Part shown: piece after piece, positions 34,133 to 42,678 of the stretch | Layout of the letters: the number at the start of each line of letters is the position of its first letter | Numbering within the stretch: position 1 is the stretch's first letter | Assembly: GCA_036397035.1 (NCBI GenBank) | Contig: DASWJS010000023.1 | Span: 36,557 to 100,556 of the forward strand | Source: DASWJS01 sp036397035 | GTDB taxonomy: Bacteria > Actinomycetota > AC-67 | Length of the DNA: 64,000 nt | Direction: 5' to 3' | The notes under the pieces: generated by a model | The model's input: the letters and a program-made list of their open reading frames with translations, nothing else | What the model was told of the DNA's origin: nothing | Databases searched by the model: none | Position numbers and translations under genes: made by a program

Positions 34133-35871
34133 GGCCCGAGGAGCCGGTGCGAGGAGAGCTGCGTCGCGAGCGGTCGCGCACGACGGGCACAGCACGCCTG
34201 CGCGCCGACAAGCGCGGTCAGGGCCAGTGGGTGCTCGGCTACATGGAGCCGCTCAACGCCGCCGAGCGCACGAAGCGCGACGACGACGGGCTGAACGTGC
34301 GCGCTCGCATCGAAACGATCTACGCCAAGAAGGGCTTCCGCTCGATCGACAAGGCCGACTTGCGCCAGCGGTTCAAGTGGTGGGGCCTGTACACGCAGCG
34401 CAAGCAGGGCGTGCCGCCGGGCATGACGCCGGTCAGCGCCGAGCCCGAAGAGCTTGAGGACGAGCATTTCATGCTCCGCATCCGCATCCCGGGCGGCTTG
34501 CTCACGTCCGAGCAACTGCGCGCGATCGCCTGGGTCTCGGAGCGGTTCGGGCGTGACGTCGCCGACGTCACCGACCGCCAGAACGTGCAGCTCCACTGGA
34601 TCCGCATCGAGGACGTTCCCCGCATCTGGGAGCACCTCGAAGCCGTCGGCATCACGACGGGAATGGCGTGCGGCGACGTCCCGCGCAACGTCCTGGGCTG
34701 CCCGCTCGCCGGGATCGACGCCTCGGAGATCCTCGACGCGACTCCGCAGGTGCTCGCCGTGCACGAGCGCTCGCTGGATCCTGCGTTCAGCAACCTGCCG
34801 CGCAAGTACAAGACCGCGATCTCCGGGTGTACGCACCAGTGCGCGCAGCACGAGATCAACTGCATCTCCTTCGTCGGCGTCGACCACGACGGCGCGAAGG
34901 GCTACGACCTCTGGGTGGGGGGCGGGCTCGGACCGAACCCGCACCTCGCGCAGCGGCTCGGCGCGTTCGTCGAACCGGATCGCGTGGCAGAGGTATGGAC
35001 GGGCGTCACGACCCTGTTCCGCGACTACGGGTACCGCCGCGTCCGCAACCGCGCGCGGCTGAAGTTCCTCGTCGCCGACTGGGGCGCCGAGCGGTTCCGC
35101 GAGACACTCGAGCGCGAGTTCCTGTCCGCGCCGCTTCCCGACGGGCCGGCCCCGCCGCCGGCGGCGACGAAGCAGCGCGACCACCTGGGCGTCGGCCGCC
35201 AGCACGACGGGCTCGCTTACGTCGGCTTCGCGCCGCGGGCCGGACGCATCCCCGGCAGCCAGCTCCGGCGGCTCGCCGAGTTCGCCGACGAGTTCGGCAA
35301 GGGACGCATCCGCACCACGACCCAGCAGAAGCTCGTGCTGCTCGACGTCGAGCAGGCGCGCGCCGACGAGGCGGTTGCGGCGCTGGAGCACGAGGACATG
35401 CGCGTGAACGCCTCGCCGTTCCGCCGCGGGACCATGGCGTGCACGGGGATCGAGTTCTGCAAGCTCGCGCTCGCCGAGACCAAGATGCGCGCGCAGTACA
35501 TCTACACCGAGCTGGAGGAGCGCCTGCCCGGCTTCGACGAGGACATTCGCATCAACGTCAACGGGTGCCCCAACTCGTGCGCGCGATTCCAGATCGCCGA
35601 TATCGGCCTGATGGGCTGCGCGATGACCCGGCCCGACGGCGTCAAGACCGACGGCTTCCTCATCCACCTTGGCGGCGGGCTCGGCGAGGAGAGCGCGTTC
35701 GGGCGCAAGGTCCGCGGGGTGCGCGTCTACGCGGAAGAGGCGCTGGACTACGTCGAGACGCTCATCCGGCGCTACCTCGCGCACCGCAACGGCGAGCGGT
35801 CGTTCGGCGAGTACGTCAACGCGCTCGACGACAAGGCGCTCGCGCGGTTCGCGGAGCCCGCGCGGCGGTGA
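34111..35871 (+). CDS. Sulfite (nitrite) reductase, siroheme [4Fe-4S] hemoprotein
   Basis: 586 residues from GTG 34111, placed inside the end of cysH with AAGGAG 6 bases before it. Two ferredoxin-like half domains (ADVTDRQNVQLHWIRIEDVP; GRIRTTTQQKLVLLDVE) surround the siroheme site. The cluster ligands are ACTGIEFC (C-x5-C) and NGCPNSC (C-x3-C). Family members reduce sulfite or nitrite with ferredoxin; the position after APS reductase argues for sulfite to sulfide. The first 45 residues are basic and unlike the core. It overlaps the next gene by GTGA. Confidence 0.92.
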   Translation: MGDERPVRPEEPVRGELRRERSRTTGTARLRADKRGQGQWVLGYMEPLNAAERTKRDDDGLNVRARIETIYAKKGFRSIDKADLRQRFKWWGLYTQRKQGVPPGMTPVSAEPEELEDEHFMLRIRIPGGLLTSEQLRAIAWVSERFGRDVADVTDRQNVQLHWIRIEDVPRIWEHLEAVGITTGMACGDVPRNVLGCPLAGIDASEILDATPQVLAVHERSLDPAFSNLPRKYKTAISGCTHQCAQHEINCISFVGVDHDGAKGYDLWVGGGLGPNPHLAQRLGAFVEPDRVAEVWTGVTTLFRDYGYRRVRNRARLKFLVADWGAERFRETLEREFLSAPLPDGPAPPPAATKQRDHLGVGRQHDGLAYVGFAPRAGRIPGSQLRRLAEFADEFGKGRIRTTTQQKLVLLDVEQARADEAVAALEHEDMRVNASPFRRGTMACTGIEFCKLALAETKMRAQYIYTELEERLPGFDEDIRINVNGCPNSCARFQIADIGLMGCAMTRPDGVKTDGFLIHLGGGLGEESAFGRKVRGVRVYAEEALDYVETLIRRYLAHRNGERSFGEYVNALDDKALARFAEPARR

Positions 35872-36035
35872 GCGTCCCCGGCACGGCGCACGCGCAGCCG
35901 TTCTACTGCCCCTACTGCGGCGAGCAGGACCTGCGTCCGGCGGGGGACGATCGCGCCTACCACTGCAGGACGTGCGACCGCTTGTGGGAGCTTCGCTTCA
36001 TTCAGGTCGGGAACCCGGACAAGGAGGAAGGCTGA
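35868..36035 (+). CDS. Small zinc-ribbon protein of the sulfite-reductase operon
   Basis: 55 residues starting at a GTG in a GTGA overlap with the sulfite reductase stop. FYCPYCGEQDLRPAGDDRAY followed by HCRTC gives two CxxC pairs 18 residues apart, the spacing of a one-zinc rubredoxin-like ribbon. No other domain is present. Translational coupling suggests a function with the reductase, for example electron delivery, assembly or sulfur relay; this is inference. The next gene overlaps its stop by one base. Confidence 0.7.
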   Translation: MSVPGTAHAQPFYCPYCGEQDLRPAGDDRAYHCRTCDRLWELRFIQVGNPDKEEG

Positions 36036-36274
36036 TGCCATCGATTAGCGGCACCGTGACCAAGGGTGATTCGCCCGTCGGAGGCGCGTACGTGCGCTGC
36101 GTCGGACCGTCGGGGGAGTTCGTCGCCGAGATCTACACCAAGGACGACGGCGCGTTCACGTTCCACGTCGCCGACGGGACCTGGAAGCTGGAAACGCGCG
36201 CCGACGGCTTCGATCCGACCGTGAACGAGGTCGCGATCGCGGGCTCGGACGCGACGGTTTCCGTCGAGCTATAG
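36035..36274 (+). CDS. DUF1416 (SseC-like) protein
   Basis: 79 residues forming one carboxypeptidase-regulatory-like beta sandwich: SGTVTKGDSPVGGAYVRCVG, FVAEIYTKDDGAFTFHVADG and TWKLETRADGF. It resembles DUF1416 proteins of actinobacteria (SseC in mycobacteria), which are encoded with thiosulfate sulfurtransferases. Here it closes a cysH-sulfite reductase-zinc ribbon operon, again linking the family to sulfur metabolism. AAGGAGG lies 7 bases before the ATG, the strongest ribosome-binding site nearby. Confidence 0.78.
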   Translation: MPSISGTVTKGDSPVGGAYVRCVGPSGEFVAEIYTKDDGAFTFHVADGTWKLETRADGFDPTVNEVAIAGSDATVSVEL

Positions 36275-36311
36275 CGTTCCACCCGCCGATCGCGAGCACG
36301 CCAGCCGCGGG

Positions 36312-36707
36312 TCAGGCCGGCGCCAGCGTGAGCGTGCGGTTCGCGACCGACATCTGCGCGTCGAACCAGCGCAGGAATCCTTCCGTGCCGAGGACGCCGA
36401 AGTCCCAGGGCCAGGGCTTGCAGAACGAGGCGTGCGTTTCGACCTCGTGACGGCCGATGCGAAGCGTCACCATGGTCCCGCGGGCGATGACGGTGTGACC
36501 TCCGATGCTGACCTCCGAGGCCGGCGCGCCTCGAAGGTCGACGGAGGCTTCACGCGCGAGCCACGCGGGGAAGCGGTTCCAGATCGAGCCGGTATCGATC
36601 AGGCAGGCGATCGGCACGACGTCGAGCGCGCCGACGAAGACGTCGACCACCGGGCGCGGGATCCCCGACCCGGGCAACGGACGGAACGGGAAGCTCAACC
36701 CGTCCAT
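36312..36707 (-). CDS. Retropepsin-like aspartic protease domain protein
   Basis: 131 residues from ATG 36707 (MDGLSFPFRPL). The motif PIACLIDTGSIWNRFPAWLA contains the catalytic DTG of pepsin/retropepsin folds, followed by SIGGHTVIARGTMVTLRIGR and FGVLGTEGFLRWFDAQM, in which hydrophobic-hydrophobic-G is the second conserved element. Such single-lobed proteins dimerise. The start lies 13 bases inside the upstream gene's end, so the pair is co-translated. Substrate unknown; it may act on its partner. Confidence 0.72.
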   Translation of the reverse strand: MDGLSFPFRPLPGSGIPRPVVDVFVGALDVVPIACLIDTGSIWNRFPAWLAREASVDLRGAPASEVSIGGHTVIARGTMVTLRIGRHEVETHASFCKPWPWDFGVLGTEGFLRWFDAQMSVANRTLTLAPA

Positions 36708-37159
36708 GAGAACGGCTCGAACTCCGGATCCGCCGGCACGCGGAAGAGGGAGTCCGCTCGCTGCCGGGAGCGCTTGAGCCACCGAATCAGCGCGACCGGA
36801 TCGTCGCCCGCGCGAAGCACGGCGCCGTCTTTGACGAGGACCCAACGGCCACGGTGGGGCTCGAGAGCCTCGGTGCTCGACGCGACGAGGTAAGGGGGAG
36901 CGGTTTCGCCGGCACGGCCGATCCGGCCGACCGAGAATCCGAGGCGCTTCAGGATCGCGCGCGCATGGTTCGTCGTGAAGTCGGCCCGGTCGAGGCCCGT
37001 GACCTCGTGGATGACCTGTTTCGGAGGGAACCGCTCCGAGCCGACGTGAACGAAGTGGTCTCGGATCGAATCCGGCTCGACCGAGCGCATCTGCCGCTCG
37101 ATCAGAGTGCGATCAAGCTCGAAGGACCGGCCGGCGATTCGCGTCGTGATTCTTTTCAT
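36695..37159 (-). CDS. Conserved protein with DUF5678-like C-terminus
   Basis: 154 residues from ATG 37159; a GTG one codon upstream is possible. The N-terminal part reads RSFELDRTLIERQMRSVEPD and continues with RDHFVHVGSERFPPKQVIHE and ADFTTNHARAILKRLGF. The C-terminal part GRWVLVKDGAVLRAGDDPVA resembles DUF5678, short domains of unknown role. TAGAAT (37173-37168) lies 8 bases before the ATG, suggesting leaderless expression. It forms a two-gene operon with a retropepsin-like protein, reminiscent of a stress or toxin-antitoxin pair, but no function is established. Confidence 0.65.
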   Translation of the reverse strand: MKRITTRIAGRSFELDRTLIERQMRSVEPDSIRDHFVHVGSERFPPKQVIHEVTGLDRADFTTNHARAILKRLGFSVGRIGRAGETAPPYLVASSTEALEPHRGRWVLVKDGAVLRAGDDPVALIRWLKRSRQRADSLFRVPADPEFEPFSWTG

Positions 37160-37211
37160 CACTTTTCATTCTACGTCCGCGCGCGGCTCCGTCCAAGGAA
37201 ACGGCGCATCG

Positions 37212-37487
37212 TTACAGGCTGCGGGCTTCGCGGTCCCAACAGGGGCTGTGCCAGTGCCGGCGCAGGTCTTCCTCGCCCTCGCGCCAGGCGACGACGTGCT
37301 TGGTTCCGGGTTGCACGGTGCGCTGGCAGCCCGGGCACACGTAGGGCTTCTCCGCTCGGGCGGGCTGGATGACGCGCACCTGCCAGCCGGGCGGCGCGCC
37401 CGTCACCAGGTTGGGAACGCGGAGGGGCGCCGGTTCCTCGCCGGACTTCGGCCCGGCGCGCCGGGGACGGTTCCGGCGCGGGCTCAA
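37212..37487 (-). CDS. Small conserved actinobacterial protein with Cys/His metal-site pattern
   Basis: 91 residues from a TTG at 37487 that overlaps the SDR stop (TTGA). The basic N-terminus SPRRNRPRRAG is followed by GWQVRVIQPARAEKPYVCPG and the cysteine/histidine series C-P-G-C ... K-H-V-V-A-W ... R-R-H-W-H-S-P-C-W. CxxC plus HWHxxC would suit one zinc ion. I recognise the pattern as a common short actinobacterial protein of unknown function, often beside lipid or acyl-CoA genes. Co-transcribed with the SDR and the dehydrogenase upstream. Confidence 0.68.
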   Translation of the reverse strand: MSPRRNRPRRAGPKSGEEPAPLRVPNLVTGAPPGWQVRVIQPARAEKPYVCPGCQRTVQPGTKHVVAWREGEEDLRRHWHSPCWDREARSL

Positions 37488-38251
37488 AAGACGGTCTGAC
37501 CGCCGTCGATGACGATCGTCGCGCCCGTGACGTAGGCGCTCGCGTCCGAGGCCAGCCAGACCGCGGCGCCGGTGAGGTCGGCGACCTCGCCCCACCGCTT
37601 GATCGGCTGGTCCTTCACGAACTCGGCCGCCATCGCGTCGTTCGACCAGATGTTGCGGTTCAGGTCGGTCTTGATCCATCCGGGGCTGAGCGCGTTGCAG
37701 CGCACGCCGTTCGTTCCCCACTCGACGGCGAGGGTCTTGGTCAAGCCGATCACGCCGTGCTTGGCGGCGCTGTAGTAGGAGAGCGTCGGCGCCGCGGCGA
37801 CGCCCGCGACCGAGCTCATGTTGAGGACGGATCCGCGTCCGCGCTCCAGCATGTGCTTGCCCACCGTCTGACAGAAGTAGAAGACCTGGTCCAGGTTGAG
37901 CCGGATCGCCTTCTCCCAGCCGTCGCGTCGCGTGTCGACGGCCGGGGCCATGAAGCGCGTGCCGCCCGCGTTGTTCACCAGCACGTCGATCCCGCCCAGG
38001 TCCTCGATCGTGCGCGCGACGCAGGCGTCGATCTGCTCCGGGTCGGTGACGTCGGTCGGGATGGCGACCGCCCTTCGCCCCTCGGCCCGGATCTTGCCGG
38101 CGAGCGTCTCGATGTCCTCGGCCGAGCGCGCCGCGAGCGCGACGTCGGCGCCCGCTTCGGCATACGCGAGCGCGATCGCCGCGCCGATCCCGCGCGACGC
38201 CCCGGTGACGAGCGCGGTCTTGCCTTCCAGCGAGAACATCTCGAGGCCCAT
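37484..38251 (-). CDS. Short-chain dehydrogenase/reductase
   Basis: 255 residues from ATG 38251 behind agaggggga. TGASRGIGAAIALAYAEAGA is the nucleotide-binding glycine motif, NNAGG follows, and the catalytic tetrad is visible as N-L/S in MSSVAG, Y-S-A-A-K. The PG motif SPGWIKTDLN and the end YVTGATIVIDGGQTVF fit FabG-like 3-oxoacyl reductases. Located 11 bases downstream of the tandem 3-hydroxyacyl-CoA dehydrogenase, so an acyl-CoA or ketone substrate is likely. Confidence 0.88.
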   Translation of the reverse strand: MGLEMFSLEGKTALVTGASRGIGAAIALAYAEAGADVALAARSAEDIETLAGKIRAEGRRAVAIPTDVTDPEQIDACVARTIEDLGGIDVLVNNAGGTRFMAPAVDTRRDGWEKAIRLNLDQVFYFCQTVGKHMLERGRGSVLNMSSVAGVAAAPTLSYYSAAKHGVIGLTKTLAVEWGTNGVRCNALSPGWIKTDLNRNIWSNDAMAAEFVKDQPIKRWGEVADLTGAAVWLASDASAYVTGATIVIDGGQTVF

Positions 38252-38262
38252 GGCTCCCCCTC

Positions 38263-40026
38263 TTAGTAGGTGTAGAAGCCGCGCCCCGACTTGCGGCCGA
38301 GGTAACCGGCGTGGACGAGGTGCTCGAGCATCGGCGCCGGCGCGAAGTACGGGTCGCGGAACTCCCGATACAGCGTCTGGATGATCTGGAACGTGACGTC
38401 CAGGCCCACGATGTCGGCGAGCGCGAACGGCCCCATCGGGTGCCCGCACCCGAGCTTCATGGCGGTGTCGACGCTCTCGGCCGAGGCGTAGCCGCTCTCC
38501 AGCATCGTGATCGCGTCGTTGATGAACGGGAACAGCAGGGCGTTCACGATGAACCCCGCTCGATCGGGGCAGATCACGGGATGCTTGCCGAGCAGCCGCG
38601 CGAGCGCGAAGGTCGCCTGCAGCGTCTCGTCGCTCGTCCGCACGGTCCGGACCACTTCGACGAGCTTCATCACCGGCGCGGGGTTGAAGAAGTGCATCCC
38701 GACGACCTGTTCGGGCCTGCTCGTCGCAGCGGCGAGCGAGACGACGGGCAGCGACGAGGTGGTCGAGGCCAGGACGGCGTGCGCCGGCAGCACGTCGTCG
38801 AGCGTCCGGAAGTGCTCGACCTTGACGTCCAGCTCCTCGGCGATCGCCTCGATGACGATGTCGCAGTCGGCGAAGACGTCGAACTCGGTCGAGGTTTCGA
38901 CGCGACCGGCGGTCTCGCGCGCCTGCTCCTCGGTCAGCTTCCCCTTGGACACCGCTCGCGCGAGCGACTTCTCGATCGCGGCGAGCGACTCGCTCGCGCG
39001 CTGCTTGGAGCGCGCCCGCATCGCGACGCTGTAGCCGGCCTTGGCGGCGACCTCGGCGATGCCGTTCGCCATCGTCCCGGACCCGAGCACGCCGATCTTC
39101 TTGACGAAGCTCGCGGCCGCGTCGGGGATCTGGTGGCCGTGCGATCCGCGCTCCTTGACGCGCGGGGAGTCCGGCTCTTCGTATTCGTAGAACCCGCGTC
39201 CGGTCTTGCGGCCGAGGAACCCGGCGGTCACGAGCTGCTTGATGAGCGGCGCCGGCGCGTACATCGTCTCGCGGAACTGCCGGTACATCGCGTCCATGAT
39301 CTCGTAGGTCGTGTCCAGACCGATCAGGTCCACCAGCGCCAGCGGCCCCATCGGGTGCGCGCACCCGAACTGCATGGCCGCGTCGATGTCCTCGCGCGAG
39401 GCGAACCCCGACTCGAGCATCTTCACGGCGTTGTTGAGGTAGGGGAACAGCAGCAGGTTGGCGATGAAGCCCGCCCGGTCCTGGCACACGACCGGGCTCT
39501 TGCCGAGCGACTCCACGAACGCCCGCGCCTCGGTCAGCACGTCCTCGTCGGTGACGACGGTGCGCACCAGCTCGACCAAGCCCATCACCGGCGCCGGGTT
39601 GAAGAAGTGAACGCCGAGCACCCGCGCCGGGCGCGTCGTCTTCGTCGCCATCTCGATCACCGGAAGCGAGGAGGTGTTCGTGGCGAAGATGGCCTCGGGC
39701 GGCAGGGTGACGTCCAGCGTCGCAAAGGCGTCCTGCTTCCAGTCGAGGTGCTCGGGGATGGCCTCGATGACGAGGTCGCACTCCTTCAGGTCCTCGTACG
39801 TCGTCGTTCCCGAGATGCGCGCGAGCGCAGCGTCGCGCTCGGCGGCGTCGAGCTTCCCCCGCTCGACCGCCCGGTCGAGCGAGTGCCGGATGCGCTCGAG
39901 CCCCGCCGCGACGATCTCGTCGTCCAGCTCGCGGAAGACCACGGTGTAGCCGTGGCGAGCGCACACCTCGCTGATCCCCGCTCCCATCGTGCCGCACCCG
40001 AGCACGCCTACCGTCTTGATCGCCAT
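38263..40026 (-). CDS. Tandem (two-domain) 3-hydroxyacyl-CoA dehydrogenase
   Basis: 587 residues from ATG 40026, containing two complete 3-hydroxybutyryl-CoA dehydrogenase units. Unit 1 (about 1-290) begins TVGVLGCGTMGAGISEVCAR, unit 2 (about 305-587) begins KIGVLGSGTMANGIAEVAAK. Each has NTSSLPV or TTSSLPV, the catalytic-type VHFFNPAPVM or MHFFNPAPVM, DRAGFI, GCAHPMGPLAL or GCGHPMGPFAL, and a GRKTGRGFYEY or GRKSGRGFYTY end. Typical enzymes have one unit of about 285 residues. It oxidises 3-hydroxyacyl-CoA or, in reverse, makes 3-hydroxybutyryl-CoA. Promoter candidate TATACT at 40058-40053 with GGAGG before the ATG. Confidence 0.88.
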   Translation of the reverse strand: MAIKTVGVLGCGTMGAGISEVCARHGYTVVFRELDDEIVAAGLERIRHSLDRAVERGKLDAAERDAALARISGTTTYEDLKECDLVIEAIPEHLDWKQDAFATLDVTLPPEAIFATNTSSLPVIEMATKTTRPARVLGVHFFNPAPVMGLVELVRTVVTDEDVLTEARAFVESLGKSPVVCQDRAGFIANLLLFPYLNNAVKMLESGFASREDIDAAMQFGCAHPMGPLALVDLIGLDTTYEIMDAMYRQFRETMYAPAPLIKQLVTAGFLGRKTGRGFYEYEEPDSPRVKERGSHGHQIPDAAASFVKKIGVLGSGTMANGIAEVAAKAGYSVAMRARSKQRASESLAAIEKSLARAVSKGKLTEEQARETAGRVETSTEFDVFADCDIVIEAIAEELDVKVEHFRTLDDVLPAHAVLASTTSSLPVVSLAAATSRPEQVVGMHFFNPAPVMKLVEVVRTVRTSDETLQATFALARLLGKHPVICPDRAGFIVNALLFPFINDAITMLESGYASAESVDTAMKLGCGHPMGPFALADIVGLDVTFQIIQTLYREFRDPYFAPAPMLEHLVHAGYLGRKSGRGFYTY

Positions 40027-40119
40027 CGTTCCCGGTCCTCCAGCCTGAATGAGACTGCGAGTATAGGGGGCTCCGGCGCGGCGGTTCGCGCCGGGGTTGC
40101 TCGCAGGGGAGAATGTGGC

Positions 40120-42102
40120 ATGGGCGTGAACCACGAGCCGGACCGGCCCTGGCTGCTGCGCACCTACGCGGGTCACACGTCCGCGCGCGCCTCCAACGAG
40201 CTGTACAAGACCAACCTCGCCAAGGGGCAGACCGGCCTCAGCGTCGCCTTCGACCTGCCGACTCAATGCGGCTACGACGCCGATCATCCGATGGCCGCCG
40301 GCGAGGTCGGGCGCGTCGGCGTGCCGATCGGCTCGCTCGGCGACATGCGCACGCTCTTCGACGACATCCCGCTGGAGAAGATGAACACGTCCATGACGAT
40401 CAACGCGACCGCGATGTGGCTGCTCGCGTTGTACGTGACGGTCGCGGAAGAACGAGGCGCGCCGCGGGCGGCGCTCGCCGGCACGACGCAGAACGACATC
40501 CTGAAGGAGTACCTGTCCCGCGGGACGCACATCTTCCCGCCCGACCCTTCGATGCGGCTGATCACCGACATGGTGACCTTCTGCGCGGCGGAGATGCCGG
40601 AGTGGAACCCGATCAACGTCTGCTCCTACCACCTGCAGGAAGCCGGCGCGGAGCCCCACCAGGAGGTCGCCTACACGCTGGCCAACGCGATCGCGGTGCT
40701 CGACGCGGTCAAGGAGAGCGGCCGGGTGGACGAGGCGGACTTCGGGCGGGTGGTCGGGCGCATCTCGTTCTTCTGCAACGCCGGCCTCCGCTTCATCGAA
40801 GAGGCGTGCAAGATGCGCGCCTTCACCGAGCTGTGGGACCGGATCTGCCGCGAGCGTTACAACGTGAGCGATCCGAAGTACCGCCGCTTCCGTTACGGCG
40901 TGCAGGTGAACTCGCTCGGCCTGACCGCCGTGCAACCCGAGAACAACGTCTACCGGATCCTGCTGGAGGCGCTCGCCGTGACCCTCGGCAAGGACGCGCG
41001 AGCCCGCGCGTTGCAGTTGCCCGCCTGGAACGAGGCGCTCGGCCTGCCCCGGCCGTGGGACCAGCAATGGTCGCTGCGGCTTCAGCAGGTGCTGGCCTAC
41101 GAGACGGATCTGCTGGAGTACGAGGACGTGCTGAACGGCTCGCACGTCGTCGAGGCGAAGACCAAGGAGCTGTCCGAAGCGGCGTGGGCGGAGCTGGAGC
41201 GCGTGCTGTCGATGGGCGGCTCGCTCCGCGCCATCGACTACATGAAGGGCGCGCTGGTGCGCTCGCTCGCGACGCGCCGCCGCGCGATCGAGTCGGGCGA
41301 CCTGACCGTCGTCGGCGTGAACGCCTTCACCGAGTCCGAGCCATCGCCCCTGGACGCCGAAGGGCTGATCGAGGACGCCGATCCCGGCGCGCACGCGCGG
41401 CAGGTGGAAGCGGCCGGGCGATGGCGCGCCGAGCGCGACGGCGCCGCCGCGACGGCGGCGCTGGACGAGCTGAAGCGCGCGGCCGGGACGCAGGAGAACC
41501 TGATGAGCGCGACGCTGGCCTGCGCGCGCGCCGGCGTCACGACGGGGGAGTGGGCCGACGCGCTGCGCTCGGCCTTCGGCGAGTATCGCGCGCCGACCGG
41601 CGTGTCGGACGCGGTGCTCGTCACGGATGCCAAGGACGCGCTGGCGGCGGTGCGCGCGCGTGTCGCGGCGGTGGCGAGCGCGCGCGGGGTGAAGCGGCTC
41701 CGGATGCTCGTCGGAAAGCCGGGGCTCGACGGACACTCCAACGGCGCCGAGCAGGTGGCGGTCCGGGCCCGCGACGCGGGCTTCGAGGTCATCTATTCGG
41801 GTATCCGCCTGACGCCCGAGGCGATCGCGCAGACGGCCGCCGACGAGGACGTCCACGCGGTCGGCCTTTCGATCCTGTCCGGCGGCCATGCCTCGCTCAT
41901 CCCCGCGGTGCTCGACGCCATGAGGGACCGGGGGATCGACACCGCGGAGGTGCCGGTCGTGGTCGGGGGGATCATCCCCGACGCCGACGCGCGCGTCCTG
42001 GAGAAGGCAGGCGTGGCGCGCGTGTTCACGCCGGCCCAGTACGACCTCACCGCGCTCGTCGGCGAGATCGCGGAGCTGATCGCGAGCGCCGGCGGCCGAT
42101 GA
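40120..42102 (+). CDS. ecm: Ethylmalonyl-CoA mutase (B12-dependent, MeaA type)
   Basis: 660 residues in one chain. The barrel domain starts PWLLRTYAGHTSARASNELY and includes GLSVAFDLPTQCGYDADHPM, NTSMTINATAMWLLALYV, QNDILKEYLSRGTHIFPPDP, VCSYHLQEAGA and LPRPWDQQWSLR; these are the wording of ethylmalonyl-CoA mutases rather than of methylmalonyl-CoA mutase large subunits. The C-terminal cobalamin domain has GKPGLDGHSNGAEQ (base-off His539 region), SILSGGH and a G-G-I-I-P turn. It isomerises ethylmalonyl-CoA to methylsuccinyl-CoA. ATG 40120 follows ggggaga; overlaps the thioesterase by ATGA. Confidence 0.9.
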   Translation: MGVNHEPDRPWLLRTYAGHTSARASNELYKTNLAKGQTGLSVAFDLPTQCGYDADHPMAAGEVGRVGVPIGSLGDMRTLFDDIPLEKMNTSMTINATAMWLLALYVTVAEERGAPRAALAGTTQNDILKEYLSRGTHIFPPDPSMRLITDMVTFCAAEMPEWNPINVCSYHLQEAGAEPHQEVAYTLANAIAVLDAVKESGRVDEADFGRVVGRISFFCNAGLRFIEEACKMRAFTELWDRICRERYNVSDPKYRRFRYGVQVNSLGLTAVQPENNVYRILLEALAVTLGKDARARALQLPAWNEALGLPRPWDQQWSLRLQQVLAYETDLLEYEDVLNGSHVVEAKTKELSEAAWAELERVLSMGGSLRAIDYMKGALVRSLATRRRAIESGDLTVVGVNAFTESEPSPLDAEGLIEDADPGAHARQVEAAGRWRAERDGAAATAALDELKRAAGTQENLMSATLACARAGVTTGEWADALRSAFGEYRAPTGVSDAVLVTDAKDALAAVRARVAAVASARGVKRLRMLVGKPGLDGHSNGAEQVAVRARDAGFEVIYSGIRLTPEAIAQTAADEDVHAVGLSILSGGHASLIPAVLDAMRDRGIDTAEVPVVVGGIIPDADARVLEKAGVARVFTPAQYDLTALVGEIAELIASAGGR

Positions 42103-42620
42103 GCGATCGCCGGCCCGGCCCACACCCCGCCGAGCGCACGCCGAGCGAGTCGGCGACCGTCCTGTCCCTGCAGATGGAGCCGAACGACGCGAACCTCAGC
42201 GGGAACGTGCACGGCGGAGTGATCATGCGCCTGGTCGACAACGCCGCCGGGATCGCCGCGGTCCGCCATTCCGGCGGACGCGTCGTGACCGCGGCGATGG
42301 ACGAGATGACGTTCATCGAGCCCGTCTTCCTCGGCGAAGTGGTGACGCTGCGCGCGCAGGTGAACGACGTGGGCCGGACGTCGATGGAGGTCGGGGCGCG
42401 CGTCGAGGCCGAGAACACCGTGACCGGCGAGCGCCGCCACGTCTCGACGGCCTACCTGGTCTTCGTCGCGCTCGACGCCGAGGGCAAGCCCCGGCAGGTT
42501 CCCGCGCTTCGCACCGAGACCCCCGACGAGGACCGGCGGCGCGAGGAGGCGAAGATCCGCCGGCAGCACCGCCTCGCGCGCAAGGCCGCCATCCTGGACC
42601 GGCGGAAGATCCACCCCTGA
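42099..42620 (+). CDS. Acyl-CoA thioesterase, hotdog fold
   Basis: 173 residues with ATGA overlap to the mutase. QMEPNDANLSGNVHGGVIMR is the signature of the acyl-CoA hydrolase (YciA/Acot) family, where asparagine and the helix G-x-V-H-G-G form the active site; VTAAMDEMTFIEPVFLGEVV continues the hotdog strands. The last 40 residues are charged and helical. It releases free acids from acyl-CoA and may relieve CoA sequestration when the ethylmalonyl-CoA pathway intermediates build up; the exact chain length is unknown. Confidence 0.88.
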   Translation: MSDRRPGPHPAERTPSESATVLSLQMEPNDANLSGNVHGGVIMRLVDNAAGIAAVRHSGGRVVTAAMDEMTFIEPVFLGEVVTLRAQVNDVGRTSMEVGARVEAENTVTGERRHVSTAYLVFVALDAEGKPRQVPALRTETPDEDRRREEAKIRRQHRLARKAAILDRRKIHP

Positions 42621-42678
42621 GGCGACCCGCCGGTCGCAGCCGCGCTCGCGACATCCCGGTACGATTCCCCCACTGCAG

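Noticed and set aside
40027..42123. Upstream extension of the minus-strand 3-hydroxyacyl-CoA dehydrogenase frame opposite the mutase gene
   Set aside because: The frame stays open but reads low-complexity sequence; the enzyme clearly begins at ATG 40026 with its NAD-binding motif, and the mutase occupies the plus strand.
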